Source: Hemileia vastatrix (Eukaryota; Basidiomycota; Pucciniomycetes; Pucciniales; Zaghouaniaceae). From it: 64,000 nucleotides of DNA. Shown here piece by piece: positions 21,501-33,709 of this stretch. Made by a program: the position numbers and the translations under genes. Each line of letters opens with the position of its first letter. Positions within the stretch are counted from its first letter, which is position 1. The notes beneath the pieces were generated by a model, which worked only from the letters and a program-made list of their open reading frames with translations, searched no databases and was not told the DNA's origin. Where the stretch lies: the NCBI GenBank assembly GCA_030280995.1, contig JASXTE010000060.1, positions 109,780 to 173,779 of the forward strand, given 5' to 3'.

Positions 21501-24500
21501 ATGGAGAGTAGCTAGGGTGCAGGTCTTCTTCAGTGCAACTGTTATTTTTTTAAAACATGTCAAATTGTATTTGATCTTTCTGTGTTATTCATATTTTATT
21601 ATCTGATTAATTTTTTGTCATTAGAATATTATTAATTTTATTAGTATAGAAAAAACTTGTGCGCCAAATGCATGACATGTTATATTACACCTTTTATAAT
21701 ATTATTAAAAAATGTTAAAAAAATATGAAAATAATTTCTTTTCCAAAATTATAAATTAATATCCAAATGTAACATGAGTGATAAAAAAGTAAAGTAAAAG
21801 AGATCAAATATGAAAAAGAAAAATTTAAGAAAAAATCCTGCCTTCAAGAGCCAGTAGAGGTGTTGAAACAAATGGGTGCCATCAGGGCTAAATTTGATAA
21901 AATTTAATTTTTTTTTAAGATAAAAAATTTTTCACCTGAGGTTTGGAAAAACTCAAGGTGGATAAATCAGCCATACCAAACTACTTCTAATGTAATTATT
22001 TAGCATTTTTTTAAATTTAATTTCCACAGAGAGAATTGATCCCATCTGACTGCACCAAAAAAAAAGTGTCCAGCACAAGTTCGGCCGAACTTGTGCTGGA
22101 CACTTTTATGATTGAGATTAGCTAGGGTGGAAGTGTTTCTCATTACATCAGTTTTTTGTTATTCACATTTCTATTGGGTTTTTAACTTTTTTTTATCATT
22201 CATATTTATCTTATAATTAATTTTTTGTCACCCTATATATTATTAATGTTTCTAGTATAGCAAAAACCTGCATGCCAAATGCAAAATTGGTGGTGTTACA
22301 ACTTTAATAATATTATTATATAAAGTTAAAAAAATATGAATATGTTTAGTTTTTAAAAAAATAAATTGATATTTAAAATTAAAAAGAGTAATAGAAAAGT
22401 AAAATGAAAATAAATGGGATCAAATACAAAATAAAAAATACAAGTAAAATTTTTACTATCAAGAGACAGAAGTGGTGTTGGGACAGTTGGGGACCCCTAG
22501 TTCTAGACTTGGTCTAAACTTACTTTTATGTATAGCTAACAAATTTTGACCTGAGGTTTGGACAGACTTCCAGGGGACAATTTTACAATATTAAACATTC
22601 TTTACTTCAATAATTGAGTGAAATATCATTTTTATTGCCATAGAGAGAATATATCTCATATGACTTCATGTAACCAATAGTGTCCAGCACAATTTCGGCC
22701 AAACTTGTGCTGGACACTTTTATAATTGAGAGTAGGCATACAGCAAATCTTCTTAAACTCAAAAGGGATTTCTTATAAAAATTTCCATTTGAATTTGTTC
22801 TTTCTGTGTCATTTAAATTTACCATTTGATTAATTTTTTGTCATCATTATATTTTTAACGTTATTACTATAGTAATAACTTGTGTGAAAAATGCATACCA
22901 GGTGGTGTTCCACCTTTAATCATATATTATTAAATAAAGGTATAAGAGTATGAAAATTATTTATTTTAAAAATTAAAAATTGATATCCAAAGCAATATGA
23001 GCAATAAAAAAGTAAAATAAAAGGGATAAAATAAGAAAAAAAAATTTAAGGAAAATTCCCACTATAAATAACAAGTAGAGGTCTTAGATCAAATGTGCAC
23101 CACCAGGGCTAAACTTGCACTATATTTTCTTTTTTGTTAAACCAAAGAAAGTGTCCTGATGAGTTTTGAAAAATCATCAGGAGGACATTTTGGCAATATC
23201 AAACTACTTATTGTGCAATGATTGAGAAAAATTTCATTTTCATTTCCATAGAGTAAATTTATCCCATCTGACTGCATGCAACCAAAAGTGTCCAGCACAA
23301 GTTCGGCCGAACTTATTCTGGACACTTTTATGATGGTGAGTATCTAGGGTGCAGGTCTTCTTCAGTTCATCAGGTATTCCTTATAAACAAATCCACTTGT
23401 ATATGATCTTTCTGCGTCATTCATATTTATCATTTGATTCATTGTTTTTCACCATTATAATATTAATGTTATTAGTATTGAAAAAATTTGTAAGCCAAAT
23501 GCATACTGGGAGATGCTACATCTTTCATAATCTTATTAAATAAAAGTAAAAAAAATATGAAAAGTATTAGTTTTACAATAAATAAATTGATATCTGAAAG
23601 CAAAAACAGGAATAAAAAAGTAAAATAAAAGTGATAAAATATGAAATTAAACATTCAAATAAAATTTCTGCCATCAAAGATAATTTGAGTTTTCAGACCA
23701 AATTTGCACCACCAGTTCTAGATTTGGAATATGTTTTCTTTTTTTTAAAATTAATAAAAGTGTCCAACTGAGGTTTTCCGAAAAAAAGGAGGGTAGTATA
23801 GCAGTATAAAGCTACTTCTTGTGCAATGATTGAGCAAAAATTCATTTTAACTTCCATTGAGTAAATTTATCCCATCTGACTGCATGCAACCAAAAGTGTC
23901 CAGCACAAGCTCAGCTGAAATTGTGCTGGACACTTTTATGATGGAGAGTAGCTAGGGTGCAAGTCTTCCTCAGTTAATCTTATATTCATTTTAAAAATGT
24001 CTATGGGTATTTGATCTTTCTGTGTCATCCATATTTATTATTTGATTATTTTTTAGTCACCATTATATTATTAATTTTTTTAGTATAGCAAAAACATGTG
24101 TAATGAATGTACACTGGATGATTTTACAACTTTAATAATATAATATAATAAATGTAAAAAAATGTGAAAGTTATCAGTTTTACCAAAATAAAATTGATAT
24201 TTAAAAGCTAAAGGATAAATAAAAGGATAAGATTAAAATTAAAGTGATCAAACATGAAATAAAGATATTAAGTATAATTTCTGCTATCATGAGCCAGTAG
24301 AGGCTTCAGAAAAAATGGGCACCATCATAGATTAACATGGATCAAATTTACTTTTTACCAAAGGAAAAAATTGTCTACCTTAGGTTTGGACAAACTTCCA
24401 GGGGACAATTTGTCTATATAAAACTACTTTCAGTGCAATGATGGAGTGATAATTCAGTCCCATTTCCATAAAAAGAATTGATTGCGTCTGACGGCATGCA

Positions 24501-26930
24501 ACCAAAAGTGTCCAGCACAAGTTTGGCCAAACTTGTGCTGGAAACTTTTATCATGAAGAGTAACCAGGGTGCAAGTCATTTTTAATCATCTGAAATTTCT
24601 TATAAACATTTCCACTGTTATTAAATCTTTGTGCCTCACTCATATTTATCAATTGATTAATTTTTTGTCACTATTATATTATTAATATTATCAGTATAGC
24701 AAAAAATTGTGTGCCAAATGAATACTGGGTGATGTTACACCTTTCATAATATTATTAAATAAAGGTAAAAAAATATGAAAATGATTTATTTTACAAAAAA
24801 TAAACTTCTATCCAAAAGCAATATGAGAGGAATAAATTAAAATAAAAGAAATCAAAGATGAAAATAAAAATCCAAGTTAAATTCCTGCCATAAACAGAAA
24901 AAATAGATGTTGAATTAAATTAGCACAATCAGGGCTAAACTTGCACTAAATTTTCTTTTTTGTAAAAATTAAAAAAAAATCCACTTGAGCTTTACCAAAA
25001 CTTCAGCATGAAAATTTTGCCATATCAAACTACTTCTTGTGTAATTTTATATCAAAAATTTATCTTCATTTCCATAGAGAGAATTGCTCCCATCTGACTG
25101 CACCTGACCATAAGTGTCCAGCACAAATTCCGCCGAACTTTTGCTGGACACTTTTATGATGGAGAGTAGCTAGGGTAGAATTTTTCTTCAGTTAATCTAG
25201 TATTTCTTACAAACATGTCTACTGGTATTTTATATTTGTTCCTCACTCATTAATATCATTTGATTAATTTTTGGTTGCCATTATATTATTAATTTTATAA
25301 GTATAGAAAAAACTCATGTGCCAAATGCATGCCAGGTGATGTTATGCCATTTATAATATTATTAAATAAATGTATAAGAATATGAAAATAGTTTATTTTA
25401 AAAATTATTAATTGGTATCCAAAAGCAACATTAGGAATAAAAAATTAAGTTAAAGGGATCAAATATGAAAAAAGAAATCCAAGTAATATTCCTACTATCA
25501 AAGGCCAGTAGAGGTGTTGAAGCGAATGAGAGCCATCAGGGATAAATTGTACTAAATTGACTTTTTTTCAAAGATAAAAAATTGTGCACATGTGGTTTGG
25601 ATGAAATCTAGGTAGAAAATTTGGCTATGTAAAACTACTTCTAGTGAAGTTTTTTATCCAAAAAATTTTTTTCATTGCCATAGCGAGAATTGATCTCATA
25701 TGACTGCAACTGACCAAAAGTGTCCAGCACAAGTTCGGCCGAACTTGTGCTGGACACTTTTTGATGGTGAGTATCTAGGGTGCAGCTCTTCTTCAGTGCA
25801 ACTGGTATTTTTTTAAAACATATCCACTGGTATTTTATCTTTCTGTTTTATTAATATTTTATCATTTGATCAATTTTTTGTTACTAGTATATTATTATTT
25901 TTATTAGTATATCAAAAAAACATGTGGCAAATGCTTACAGGGTGATGTTAAACCTTTAATAATTTTATTAAATACAGGTAAAAAATTATGAAAATGATTT
26001 GTTTTACATAAAATTAATTGATATCTAAAAGAAAAAAAAGGGATAAAAAGAAATAGGTTGAATAATAGGGATTTTATATGAAATTCAAAATTCAAGCTAA
26101 ATGCCTACTTTCAAGGCTCAGAAGGGGTGTTGGATAAAATGGGCATCATCAGGAATAAAATTTGACTTAATTTGATTTTTTGAAAAACTAAATGAAGTTT
26201 TCAACTGATTTTTTTCCAATATTTAGTTGGACACTTTATCTATATCAAATTACTTCTAGTACCATGATTGACCAAATTAAATCCTCATTTCCATATGCAG
26301 AATTGATCCCATATGGCTGGACCAGGCCAAAGGTGTCAACCACAAGTTTGAGAATTCTTCAGGTGGACACTTTTATGATGGACAGTAGTAGGGTGCAAGT
26401 CTTCTTTAGTTAATCTAGTATTCCTCATAAACATTTCCAACTTATTTTTGGCCAAAAATCAGGTGGAAAGTTTTTCCATATAAAATTACTTCTAATGCCA
26501 TGATTGACTAAAAATTGATTCTCATTTCCATATAGAGAGTTGATACCATATGACTGGATCTGGAAAAAGTGTCACCACAATTTTTGATAAACTTAAGTTT
26601 GAAAATTTTATGATGGAAAGTAATTGCAAGTCTTCTTCATTTCATCAAGTAATCCTCATAAAAATTTCCACCTGTATTTTGGCCAAACTTCAGGTGGACA
26701 CTTTGGCCATATTAAATTAATTCTAGTTCCATGTTGATAAAAAACTGATACTTATTGCCATATATAGATATTAAACCCATCAGACTGTGCCTTTCCAAAA
26801 GTGTCTACCTGAATTTTGGCTAAACCTCAGTTGGACACTTTTATGATGCAGAGTAGCTAGGGCAAAAGTATTCTTCAGTTAATTTGGTATTCATAATAAA
26901 TTTATCCTCCTGAAGTTTATCCTAACTTGA
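18560..26930. repeat. satellite array, 12 clear units of about 606 bp plus decayed units
   Basis: Each unit has, in order: GGTATTTGATCTTTGTG, TAGCAAAAACTTGTGTGCC, a GTAAAAAAATATGAAAATG stretch, a conserved CATCTGACTGCA block, a long palindrome, and a TTCTTCAGTTCATCTGG block. Distances between successive palindrome centres are 580, 609, 610, 604, 610, 614, 608, 608, 612, 606 and 606 bp. After 25738 a degenerate palindrome lies near 26350, then shorter decayed fragments to about 26930. Minus-strand ORFs (for example 19111-18887, 22825-22607, 23325-23137) recur only because the unit recurs. Confidence 0.9.
19049..25761. repeat. twelve 46-bp palindromes, one per satellite unit
   Basis: Centres at about 19071, 19651, 20260, 20870, 21474, 22084, 22698, 23306, 23914, 24526, 25132 and 25738. 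The consensus arm is AAAAGTGTCCAGCACAAG plus TTCGG, followed by its complement. Unit 12 is perfect over the core and several others differ at one or two bases. Unit 10 has TTTGGCCAAA at the centre in place of TTCGGCCGAA, a matched double change. The arm is the best conserved part of the repeat. Confidence 0.9.
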
Positions 26931-27751
26931 GGTGGACAATTTCAGAAAGCACCAGTTAGTCACTATCCATCAAAAAAGTGTTCACCAAAATTTTGGCTAA
27001 ACTTGTGGTGGAACCCTTTGATCAGCCACAGTCAGATGAGATCAACTCTTTAGATGGGAATGAGGATGATGTTTTGGTCAATCATGGAAATAGAAGTAGT
27101 GTGATGTGGCCAAATTACCCCCCTGAAGGTCAGAAAAACCTCAGAAGGACACTTTTTAGCAGGGAGTAACTGAGAAAACTCCATTTATCAGAAGGAAAAT
27201 CTTTTATTGGATAGATGCCAAGGTTTCATACTTGTGTATTATGGTCAGTATTAATTTTGAAAGTGTCTGTCCAAGCAATTTCATTGCCCATCATGACTCA
27301 TTTTGTTTTAAATGTTTCAAACTGCGTGATAAAGTATTAAGGTGTCACATAGTATAATTAAGTTCTATTAAGTGCCCTCCTATGATGCCTAAATTTATAA
27401 TTTAATATCTTACATAATAATTTTTTTTATATAAATTCATCAATATTTTATTTTATTATCAAATTTAATACAGCAAGTATCCTGAATTATAATATATGCA
27501 TAAGCTTAGGTTAGATCAATTTGTGCTCAATTTGTGCTCATCAGAGGACCAAAATCAAGTTCTGGAGGATCAACTTGTGCATAATTTGGAATCAGTTGAT
27601 ATTCTGTCTATAATCAATCTGAGAATAAATGTAAATCTAACTCTAATTTACTTATGTTTATAAAGTATTCATAAACCTGGAATAATTAAAGGACACTCTA
27701 AATTTCAAGAGAGGGGATTGCTAGCAATTCACCCCTAGATTTCCCGTGGTT
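26931..27751. other. right flank of the TIR element
   Basis: No gene. Includes one more decayed repeat relative (TTTTGGCTAAACTTGTGGTGG near 26993, with CAGTCAGATGAGATC) whose orientation and order differ from the array, then AT-rich sequence to the right TIR. Confidence 0.5.
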
Positions 27752-29800
27752 ACTGTTGATGATATTTATCCTTTACCCAGAATTACATCAATTCATGCTA
27801 CCTTGCAAGGTGCTAAATTTATTAGTTGTCTGGATGGTAACAAAGGGTATCATCAAGTTCCAGATGAGAAAAATTCTCAGAATTTTTTGCTTATTGCTAC
27901 TCATATGGGAATATATAAGTATATTACAATGCCATTTGGCCCCAAAAATGCCCCTTCAGTTTTCCAAAAAGTCATGGATAACACTTTCCATCAGGAAATC
28001 ATTGAAGGATGGCTCACGGTGTATATTGATGATATCATAGTTTTTTCTAAAATTTTTGATGAAAATATGGTTCACTTGAATAGAGTTTTTCAAAAAATGG
28101 ATGAAATCAATATGACCTTGTCCTTAAAAAAGTGTAAATTTGGTTTTCAATCTTTGAAAGTCCTTGGCCATGTTGTGTCATGCCTACAAATTTGTATATA
28201 GCAAAACAAAGTTGCTGCAATTAAAAATGTGAAAGCACCAACTTCTGTAAGAGAAATCCATAGTTTTTTGGGTATGTGTGGCTATTACAGGCAATATATT
28301 AAAAATTATTAGGTTATAGCCTTACCTCTTACCAAACTCACTAGCAAAGATGTTGCATTCATCTGGAATAGTGACTGTCAAAAAGCTTTTGATACTTTAA
28401 AAAGTTGCTTAATGACAACCTCTATCTTAGCTCTTCCAGACTTTAACAAACCATTTGTCTTGTATACAGATGCTATTTTTTTTGGTCTGGGTGCTGCCTT
28501 ACACCAGAAACAAATTATTAATGATAAAACCTCAGAAGTTGTAATTTGTTATATTTCAAGAACCTTAAGAAATAGTGAATTGAAATATGGTGCCACTCAA
28601 TTAGGGTGCTTAGCAGTTGTTTGGGCTCTTGAGAAACTTCATTACTATCTAGATGACCAAAAATTTGAATTGGTTGCTGACTGGAGTGCTGTAAAATCCC
28701 TCTTAAACCTTAAAACAACTAATAGACACATATTCAGGTGGCAAGTTGCTGTTTAAGAATACAGAGGACGGATGACAATTATCCATAGAGCTGGAAATGT
28801 TCACTCCAATGTTGACATGTTTTCCAGAATGCCTCTTCCAAATAATGACTCCAATCCTGCTTATGTTCCTGAAGATGATACTGTTCATATCCATGGTATA
28901 TTTTTAGTTGATATGAAAGAAGAGTTATTACAATTAATACTGGATTCATATGATAAAGATTCTGATTTAAATAAATTTTTTACTATCTTAAATGATCCTA
29001 AGAATGCTTCAATTCAAGTATTGATTAAAATTCTTCCTGCAAAATATCAAAGTGCTTTGATGAAAGGAAGGTTTTCCATGGAAGATGGTTATATTTATTA
29101 TAGAAGAAAGATGACAAATGTAATTGTAGTTGCCCCTTCTATGAAAGAAACTATCCTCAAACTTTGTCATGATGAAATATTAGCTGGTCATTTTAATCTA
29201 GAAAAAACATTTATTAGAATCAAAAACACTGTTGGTGGGCTAATATGTCTGAAGATACAAAATTATATGTTGAATCTTGTGATTCTTGCCAAAAATCTAA
29301 AAGGTTGACAGGTAAGAGAGCAGGTTTGCTACAACATATTGAAGCACCTAATGCTCCATGGCAAATAATTAAGATGGATTTTCTCACTGGCCTTCCTGTA
29401 GCAGATAAAGACGGTTATAACTCTTGTTGGGTGATAGTAGATAGATTCACAAAAATGTGTAAATTTATTCCAACCCACAAATATGTATCTGCAAAAGAAT
29501 TAGCTTTCTTATGGTGGTCTTCCATGTTTAATATTATTGGATTCCCAAAAGCAATTATTTCTGATAGAGATCCAAAATTTACTTCTGAATTTTGGACCTC
29601 TTTAATGGATATTTGTGGCTGTGAGTTAAATTTATCTACAGCTCATCATCCTCAGATGGATGGTCTAGCTTAACGGATGATTCAAACTGTAGAAGATATG
29701 ATTAGAAGGTATTGTGCCTTTGGTTTAGAATAAAAAGACAATGACAGATTTACTCATGACTTGGTCACTCTTTTGCCTGGTCTTGAATTTGCATATAATA
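27752..29800 (+). pseudogene. pol of Gypsy A, part 2 (RT, RNase H, integrase)
   Basis: Resumes with TVDDIYPLPRITSIHATLQ. RT motifs: SCLDGNKGYHQ, TMPFGPKNAPSVFQK and VYIDDIIVF (catalytic YIDD). RNase H: FVLYTDAIFFGLGAALHQ with an Asp. Integrase: HDEILAGHFN and CDSCQKSKR (HHCC zinc site), WQIIKMDFLTG, IISDRDPKFTSEFW, then HHPQMDGLA followed by a TAA in place of the catalytic Glu. Other stops occur near 28199, 28309, 28754 and 29731, and there is a one-base deletion near 29231. Harbinger H1 is inserted after LEFAYN. Confidence 0.9.
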
Positions 29801-30062
29801 GGGGGTGTCAGTTCTGGCAAATCCGCACTTAAATTAAGTGCGGATTTCAAACAAAATCAGCACTTAAATTTTGCAAAAAAGTCACTTATTTCAAAAAAGG
29901 GTGTCAGTTATGACCTCAAATCAGCACTTTTTTCCCGTTTTTTTTCACAACCACATTTTGGCCACAAAACATCCCTTCCTTTCTTACCCCATCCCTGTCA
30001 CATGTGACACACTGACCTTCCTCGCTACCTACCCATCAATCCTCGGCACACACCCCTTCCTG

Positions 30063-31066
30063 ACATTTTCAATATTTTGACCAGGCATGTTTACATTCTT
30101 TTTTACTTATTTCTTCTACTTTTTAATCTTTTTTCTTGTTATGTGCCAGTTTCATAATGCCTCCCAGACATTCCAAATCTCAAAAGGTAACTCAAAAATC
30201 TGCTTTGTCACAAAAGTCTCCTCGTAAAGCAAGGATTACATAGAAAAAAATCAGTGACTTTTTCTATTACTTACAACTGTTTTTACAGAATTGAAAACTA
30301 TGTTTCAGCTAATATTTTATGGAAGTGAACTCTGTTCTTCGCCCGAAGAACAGAGTTCATCCTCCTATTTTCACATTCTGTTTGCACCAATCTCCAACAT
30401 TTTCAATATTTTGACCAGGCATGTTTACATTCTTTTTTACTTATTTCTTCTACTTTTTAATCTTTTTTCTTGTTATGTTCCAGTTTCATAATGCCTCCCA
30501 GACATTCCAAATCTCAAAAGGTAACTCAAAAATCTGCTTCGTCACAAAAGTCTCCTCGTAAAGCAAGGATTACATAGAAAAAAAATCAGTGACTTTTTCT
30601 ATTACTTACAACTGTTTTTACAGAATTGAAAACTATGTTTCAGCTAATATTTTATGGAAGTGAACTCTGTTCTTCGCCCAAAGAACAGAGTTCATCCTCC
30701 TATTTTCACATTCTGTTTGCACCAATCTCCAACATTTTCAATATTTTGACCAGGCATGTTTACATTCTTTTTTACTTATTTCTTCTACTTTTTAATCTTT
30801 TTTCTTGTTATTTTCCAGTTTCATAATGCCTCCCAGACATTCCAAATCTCAAAGGGTAACTCAAAAATCTGCTTCGTCACAAAAGTCTCCTCGTAAAGCA
30901 AGGATTACATATAAAAAAAATCAGTGACTTTTTCTATTACTTACAACTGTTTTTACAGAATTGAAAACTATGTTTCAGCTAATATTTTATGGAAGTGAAC
31001 TCTGTTCTTCGCCCGAAGAACAGAGTTCATCCTCCTATTTTCACACTCTGTTTGCACCAATCTCCA
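30063..31066 (+). repeat. three 335-bp tandem repeats in H1
   Basis: Copies start at 30063, 30397 and 30732 and are nearly identical; the third diverges after the TTTGCACCAATCTCC near 31060. Each has a 28-codon basic ORF (MPPRHSKSQK then TQKSA, SQKSPRKARIT) starting at 30157, 30491 and 30826 or nearby, and a palindrome with 15-bp arms (GAACTCTGTTCTTCG, CC, complement) near 30327, 30662 and 30997. The second copy has one change in an arm. Longer ORFs crossing the copies repeat the same peptide and are by-products. Confidence 0.88.
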
Positions 31067-31442
31067 TCCCTTTCAATTATATCAACACATGCTTGTCTTC
31101 CCTCCCCATGCCTTTCGCTATCCTCCCAGCCCCATTGTATGCCATCCTCTTTTGATCCCCATTTCACCCCTCTCAACCTCTCCCAGACCCTTTTCTTCAT
31201 TTAAAATGCCTCGGAACCCTTAATCTTCCCTTCCAACTCTTTCCCAACCTTTGAGTGACTGAAAAAATATGTGTTTGCTGAAAATATGCGATTTCATGTT
31301 GAGTTGATGAAAGAAAACACAGAGAGAAAAAAAAATAAGACTTTAACAGCAAATTCAAAAACCAAAAAAATATGCAAAAAAATTTTCCATTCTCAGTGAA
31401 TAATACATGCAAATTGATAATTTGAAGAGAAAGAGAAAAAAA

Positions 31443-32702
31443 TTAAAATTGCGTTGAAAAATGTTTGAGTGTTATTGGAAGGATTTTCGCCCTTATACTA
31501 GTTGATTGAGAAATAGAAGTGTTGGATATAGTCGGAGGTGAATCAACTTGTTCATCTTCATACAGCTCTAACCATTGATCTTTGAGGTCAGCAAGTAGGT
31601 TATGAAGTATAGTGCAACACAGAATCCAGTTGATCACCGCCTCCATTTCAGATTTATTTCTAAGAGGACTTCTTAATTCCCTTAAACTAGAAAAAAGGCC
31701 TTTCAAGATTCCAATAGAATGTTCAATACGGACTCTTGACTTTGCCAAATGATTGTTGAATTTGGCATTTTGACTGTCTTCTGAAGCTGCTCCCCAAAAA
31801 GCAGGAAGTACATACTTTCCATTCACATAAGCAGAATCTGCAAGAAGATACTGATTTTCATCAAAGAATTTTTCAGGTTCATTTGAAATATGCATTCTTT
31901 GAAAGACGTAGGAGTCATGACATGAGCCAGGATAGCCAGCGAAAAATGATATAAATTTTTTGTTTACGTCACATATAAGCTGAACGTTAATTGAATATCT
32001 ATAAAGAAGATATATTTGTTTGTGTTAGTTTCAAGGAGGATGAAAGGAGTTAAAAATAATCTACCTCTTTTTACGGTCAAAGTAATTGTTTCCACCTTGA
32101 CCAGGTTTCTGGCTCAAAGGAATAGTAGTACCATCAACAAAACCAATACATCCTGGAAAGCCCTCTGCTTGCATAACCTGAGATGATTCAAGTCGCTCTT
32201 CTTTTGTTGGCCAGGTGAGAAGTTGAGATTCCAAGGAGTTGATGGCAGTGATACATCGTTTGGTATAAGTGTTAACTGAACCATACCCTAAATCAAAGAC
32301 ATTTTCTAAACGTTTCAAAGCGGCTCCATTACCATTTGAACCCAAACGACATAGTGTGATGGCCAATTGAATTGAAGGATGTCGTTGTTCTTTTTGAGAA
32401 TTATTGTGAAATATGGGATGATCCTGAATAAGCTCAAGCAATTTAAGGAAACATTCCTGAGAAGTCCTGAACAGCTGTCTAAAACTGGGTGTAGATAGGT
32501 TAAGAAGTGTTTGGATGGTGTACTTGGGGGTATGAAGTACTTGAGGCTTTCTGGGAAGAAGGTAACGTTTCCTGGCCAATTTTGATAAAACGACAAAATC
32601 TTCTTCTAGATCAGAATCGGAATCAGAGTCCAAGAGCAGTTCAAGCGCCATGAAAGTCATTGCTTTATGTAATTTATCACGATTTGAAAGTGAGGAAGGC
32701 AT
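31443..32702 (-). CDS. Harbinger DDE transposase (two exons, intact)
   Basis: Exon 1 is 32702-32065, intron 31999-32064 (66 bp, GTAGAT to TTATAG), exon 2 31998-31443; the joined frame is 397 codons plus stop. It would be a DDE_Tnp_4-type nuclease that excises and inserts H1. The N-terminus is acidic (DSDSDSDLEEDF) and followed by a predicted helical region with PSFRQLFRTSQECF. Catalytic candidates: D190 in GFVDGTTIPLSQ, D267 in LLADSAYVNG, E305 in VRIEHSIGILKG. A helix-like SEMEAVINWILCC follows. The start Met is in the same position as in H2. Harbinger elements usually need a second, Myb-like protein; none is complete here. No stop or frameshift seen, so it could be active. Confidence 0.88.
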
Positions 32703-33014
32703 GACTCTTATATGATATGATATGAAGATGTAAGTGATGTACGATGTTTTGAGTTATGAAGTGTTATTCTGCGGAGTGCTGCGTATGAATGGGATGATGC
32801 TGACAAATCAGTGAAATGGGACTTGATGGTGAAATCAGCACTTTTGGTTGAGAAAGTGCGGATTTGAGTGAAATAAGTGACTTATTTCATTTTGAAATCC
32901 ACCAGTATTGGGGCTAGTGTGTTTTGGAAATCCGCACTTATTTAAGTGCGGATTTGGTCAAATTTAAGTGCGGATTTGTAAGTGCGGATTTGCCAGAACT
33001 GACACCCCCTAATA

Positions 33015-33660
33015 GTACTGTTCATTCTGTCACTAAGAAAAAGCCTTTTGAGCTTTGGTTAGGTTATGTCCTGAATACTCCTGCTCAGATTCTCAATAAT
33101 AAAATACCTAAGTTGGAACTACATCCTGGTGTAAAATCTTTTATGCAAATGCAACAGCTATGCAGAAAACATGCTCAAATCTGTATTGATAAAGCATTTG
33201 AATATGAAATGAAAAGATGGGATAAATCCCATAAAGAATACACATTTAACAAGGGTGATGAAGTGTTGATATCTACTGTCCATTTCAATTTACAAGGTAA
33301 CAACAAATTAAAAGATTCTTTTGTAGGACCATTTGTTGTTAAAAGAATGGTTGGTGATAATGCAGTAGAAGTTGTATTGTATTCTCCATATTATAGAAAA
33401 CATCCTGTTTTTCCCATTTCTTTGCTTAAACCTTATACTTCCAACAGTGACTTATTTCCCAAAAGAAGGGGAAGACCTAAGAAAAACCCTCAGGAAGTCA
33501 CAGAAACTTCAGAAATTGATAAAAGTCTCAATGATAGAATTATCACTTCTGAAATAGGTATTGAATATTTATTGAGATATAAGAACAAGTCATCTGAACA
33601 TGATGCATGGATACCTGGAAAGTAAATTTCAAATCTCTCTACTCTGTTAAAAAAGTATAA
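33015..33660 (+). pseudogene. pol of Gypsy A, part 3 (integrase C-terminus, chromodomain-like tail)
   Basis: Continues the frame broken by H1: STVHSVTKKKPFELWLGYV, then a GPY/F-like DSFVGPFVVKRMVGDNAVE and RKHPVFPISLLKPY, then the chromodomain-like EYLLRYKNKSSEHDAWIPG. A TAA at 33623 replaces the Glu seen in D and E (KEISN). A purine tract AGAGTGAGGGAG (33698-33709) precedes the LTR. Confidence 0.88.
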
Positions 33661-33709
33661 AAAGAAAAAATCTTATCATTTTTTTTACTGTTTTTTTAGA
33701 GTGAGGGAG

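Larger units (their letters stand above)
17270..27751. mobile_element. 10.5-kb non-coding TIR element (CACTA-like) carrying a satellite array
   Basis: Left end CACCACGGGAAATCTGGGGG, right end CCCCTAGATTTCCCGTGGTT; the target triplet ACT is repeated at 17267-17269 and 27752-27754, and joining the flanks restores the pol frame of Gypsy A. Just inside each end lies a palindrome around TTGCTAGCAA or CTGCTAGCAG, as in the two 260-bp MITEs, so I place it with them in one CACTA-like group by TIR pattern and 3-bp duplication. No ORF resembles a transposase, so it must have been moved by a relative. A TACT reading of the duplication is also possible, since one TIR base is mismatched. Confidence 0.82.
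29801..33009 (-). mobile_element. intact PIF/Harbinger element H1 (duplication TAATA)
   Basis: Termini GGGGGTGTCAGTTCTGGCAA and its complement, about 30 bp each, with TAATA on both sides (29796-29800, 33010-33014); a TAA/TTA-type target is typical of Harbinger, so the five bases may be a 3-bp duplication plus chance. Near the right end, further GTGCGGATTT repeats occur in both orientations. Contents: a two-exon transposase on the minus strand and a 3' region with three 335-bp repeats. Inserted in the integrase of Gypsy A. Confidence 0.93.

Noticed and set aside
18887..23654. Recurrent minus-strand ORFs with the same peptide, a possible gene family
   Set aside because: They are the translated palindrome and flank of the satellite; frames break from unit to unit.
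18560..26930. CRISPR-like array
   Set aside because: Units are about 606 bp and repeated along their whole length; there are no short repeats with unique spacers.
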